Source of the DNA: Guillardia theta CCMP2712
Lineage: Eukaryota > Cryptophyceae > Pyrenomonadales > Geminigeraceae
DNA length: 64,000 bases
Assembly (NCBI RefSeq): GCF_000315625.1
Contig: NW_005434653.1
Location: 39,373-103,372, forward strand
Direction: 5' to 3'
The notes under the pieces: generated by a model
Database searches by the model: none
Seen by the model: the letters and a program-made list of their open reading frames with translations, nothing else
What the model was told of the DNA's origin: nothing
Shown: piece by piece, positions 63,880-64,000 of the stretch
Numbering within the stretch: position 1 is the first letter of the stretch
Layout of the letters: each line of letters starts with the position of its first letter
Translations under genes and position numbers: made by a program

Positions 63880-64000
63880 ATCCGTGAGATGCGACATGCA
63901 TAAAGGAGGAGGGAATGAGGGAGAGGAGATGAGGAGGGAGGAGGGAGGAGGGAGGAGGGAGGAGGGGGAGGGAGGGAGGGGGAGGGGAGGGGGAGGGAGG
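63880..64000. repeat. GGAGGGA microsatellite at window end
   Basis: From about 63905 the sequence is almost only G and A (GGAGGGA and GGGGAG words) up to the window edge. It probably lies in an intron of the prolyl-4-hydroxylase-like gene. Confidence 0.85.

Overview
This is a eukaryotic nuclear scaffold. Genes are split by canonical GT-AG introns, two runs of exactly 100 N (12911-13010 and 43762-43861) mark assembly gaps, and there are no operons or bacterial signals. Most introns I could delimit are only 43-60 nt; others are inflated to hundreds of bases by simple repeats. Gene content is typical of a photosynthetic protist. My best guess is a cryptophyte such as Guillardia theta, but nothing in the window proves it. 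All exon boundaries were placed by eye from splice signals, reading phase and family conservation.

Layout. 1-5.4 kb: a perfect 497-bp inverted repeat carrying two identical divergent 87-codon genes, then a compositionally odd island. 5.4-14.8 kb: a CDCA7-like zinc-finger gene (+), a short-chain dehydrogenase (-), an acyl-CoA-binding/ankyrin gene (+) and an RPUSD2/RIB2-type pseudouridine synthase (+). 15-20.9 kb: a diverged third copy of the small gene (-), GC islands, and an intronless SGNH/PC-esterase-like membrane protein (-). 20.9-28.5 kb: a 16-bp minisatellite, two convergent genes for single-pass coiled-coil proteins, a pure (GCT)43 tract and a small secreted or membrane protein. 28.5-33.5 kb: a multi-pass membrane J-domain protein (-). 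34.2-39.1 kb: an alpha/beta hydrolase of the ABHD1/3-YheT family (+) and trailing membrane-protein exons. 41-45.2 kb: a TPR protein with a signal peptide. 46.9-49.5 kb: a four-TM protein. 49.7-52.3 kb: a BTB-BACK-Kelch protein that starts with a signal peptide (-). 54.9-64 kb: a 2OG-Fe(II) dioxygenase-like protein (+), an acidic signal-peptide protein (-), a Ser/Arg/Asp/Glu-repeat protein (+) and the C-terminal part of a prolyl-4-hydroxylase-like gene (-), which runs off the window.

Patterns across genes. (1) Blocks rich in TACCCC/GGGGT sit next to GC-rich blocks built from words such as GAGTC, CCGGGCCCG and GTACGG, at seven places between genes. (2) Tandem arrays lie within about 135 bp upstream of six start codons. 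(3) Three unrelated proteins have an N-terminal signal peptide followed within about 75 residues by LRGG. The genes do not form one pathway. Several products look destined for the secretory or endomembrane system: the J protein, SGNH protein, coiled-coil TM proteins, BTB-Kelch, TPR, acidic and Ser/Asp/Glu-repeat proteins.
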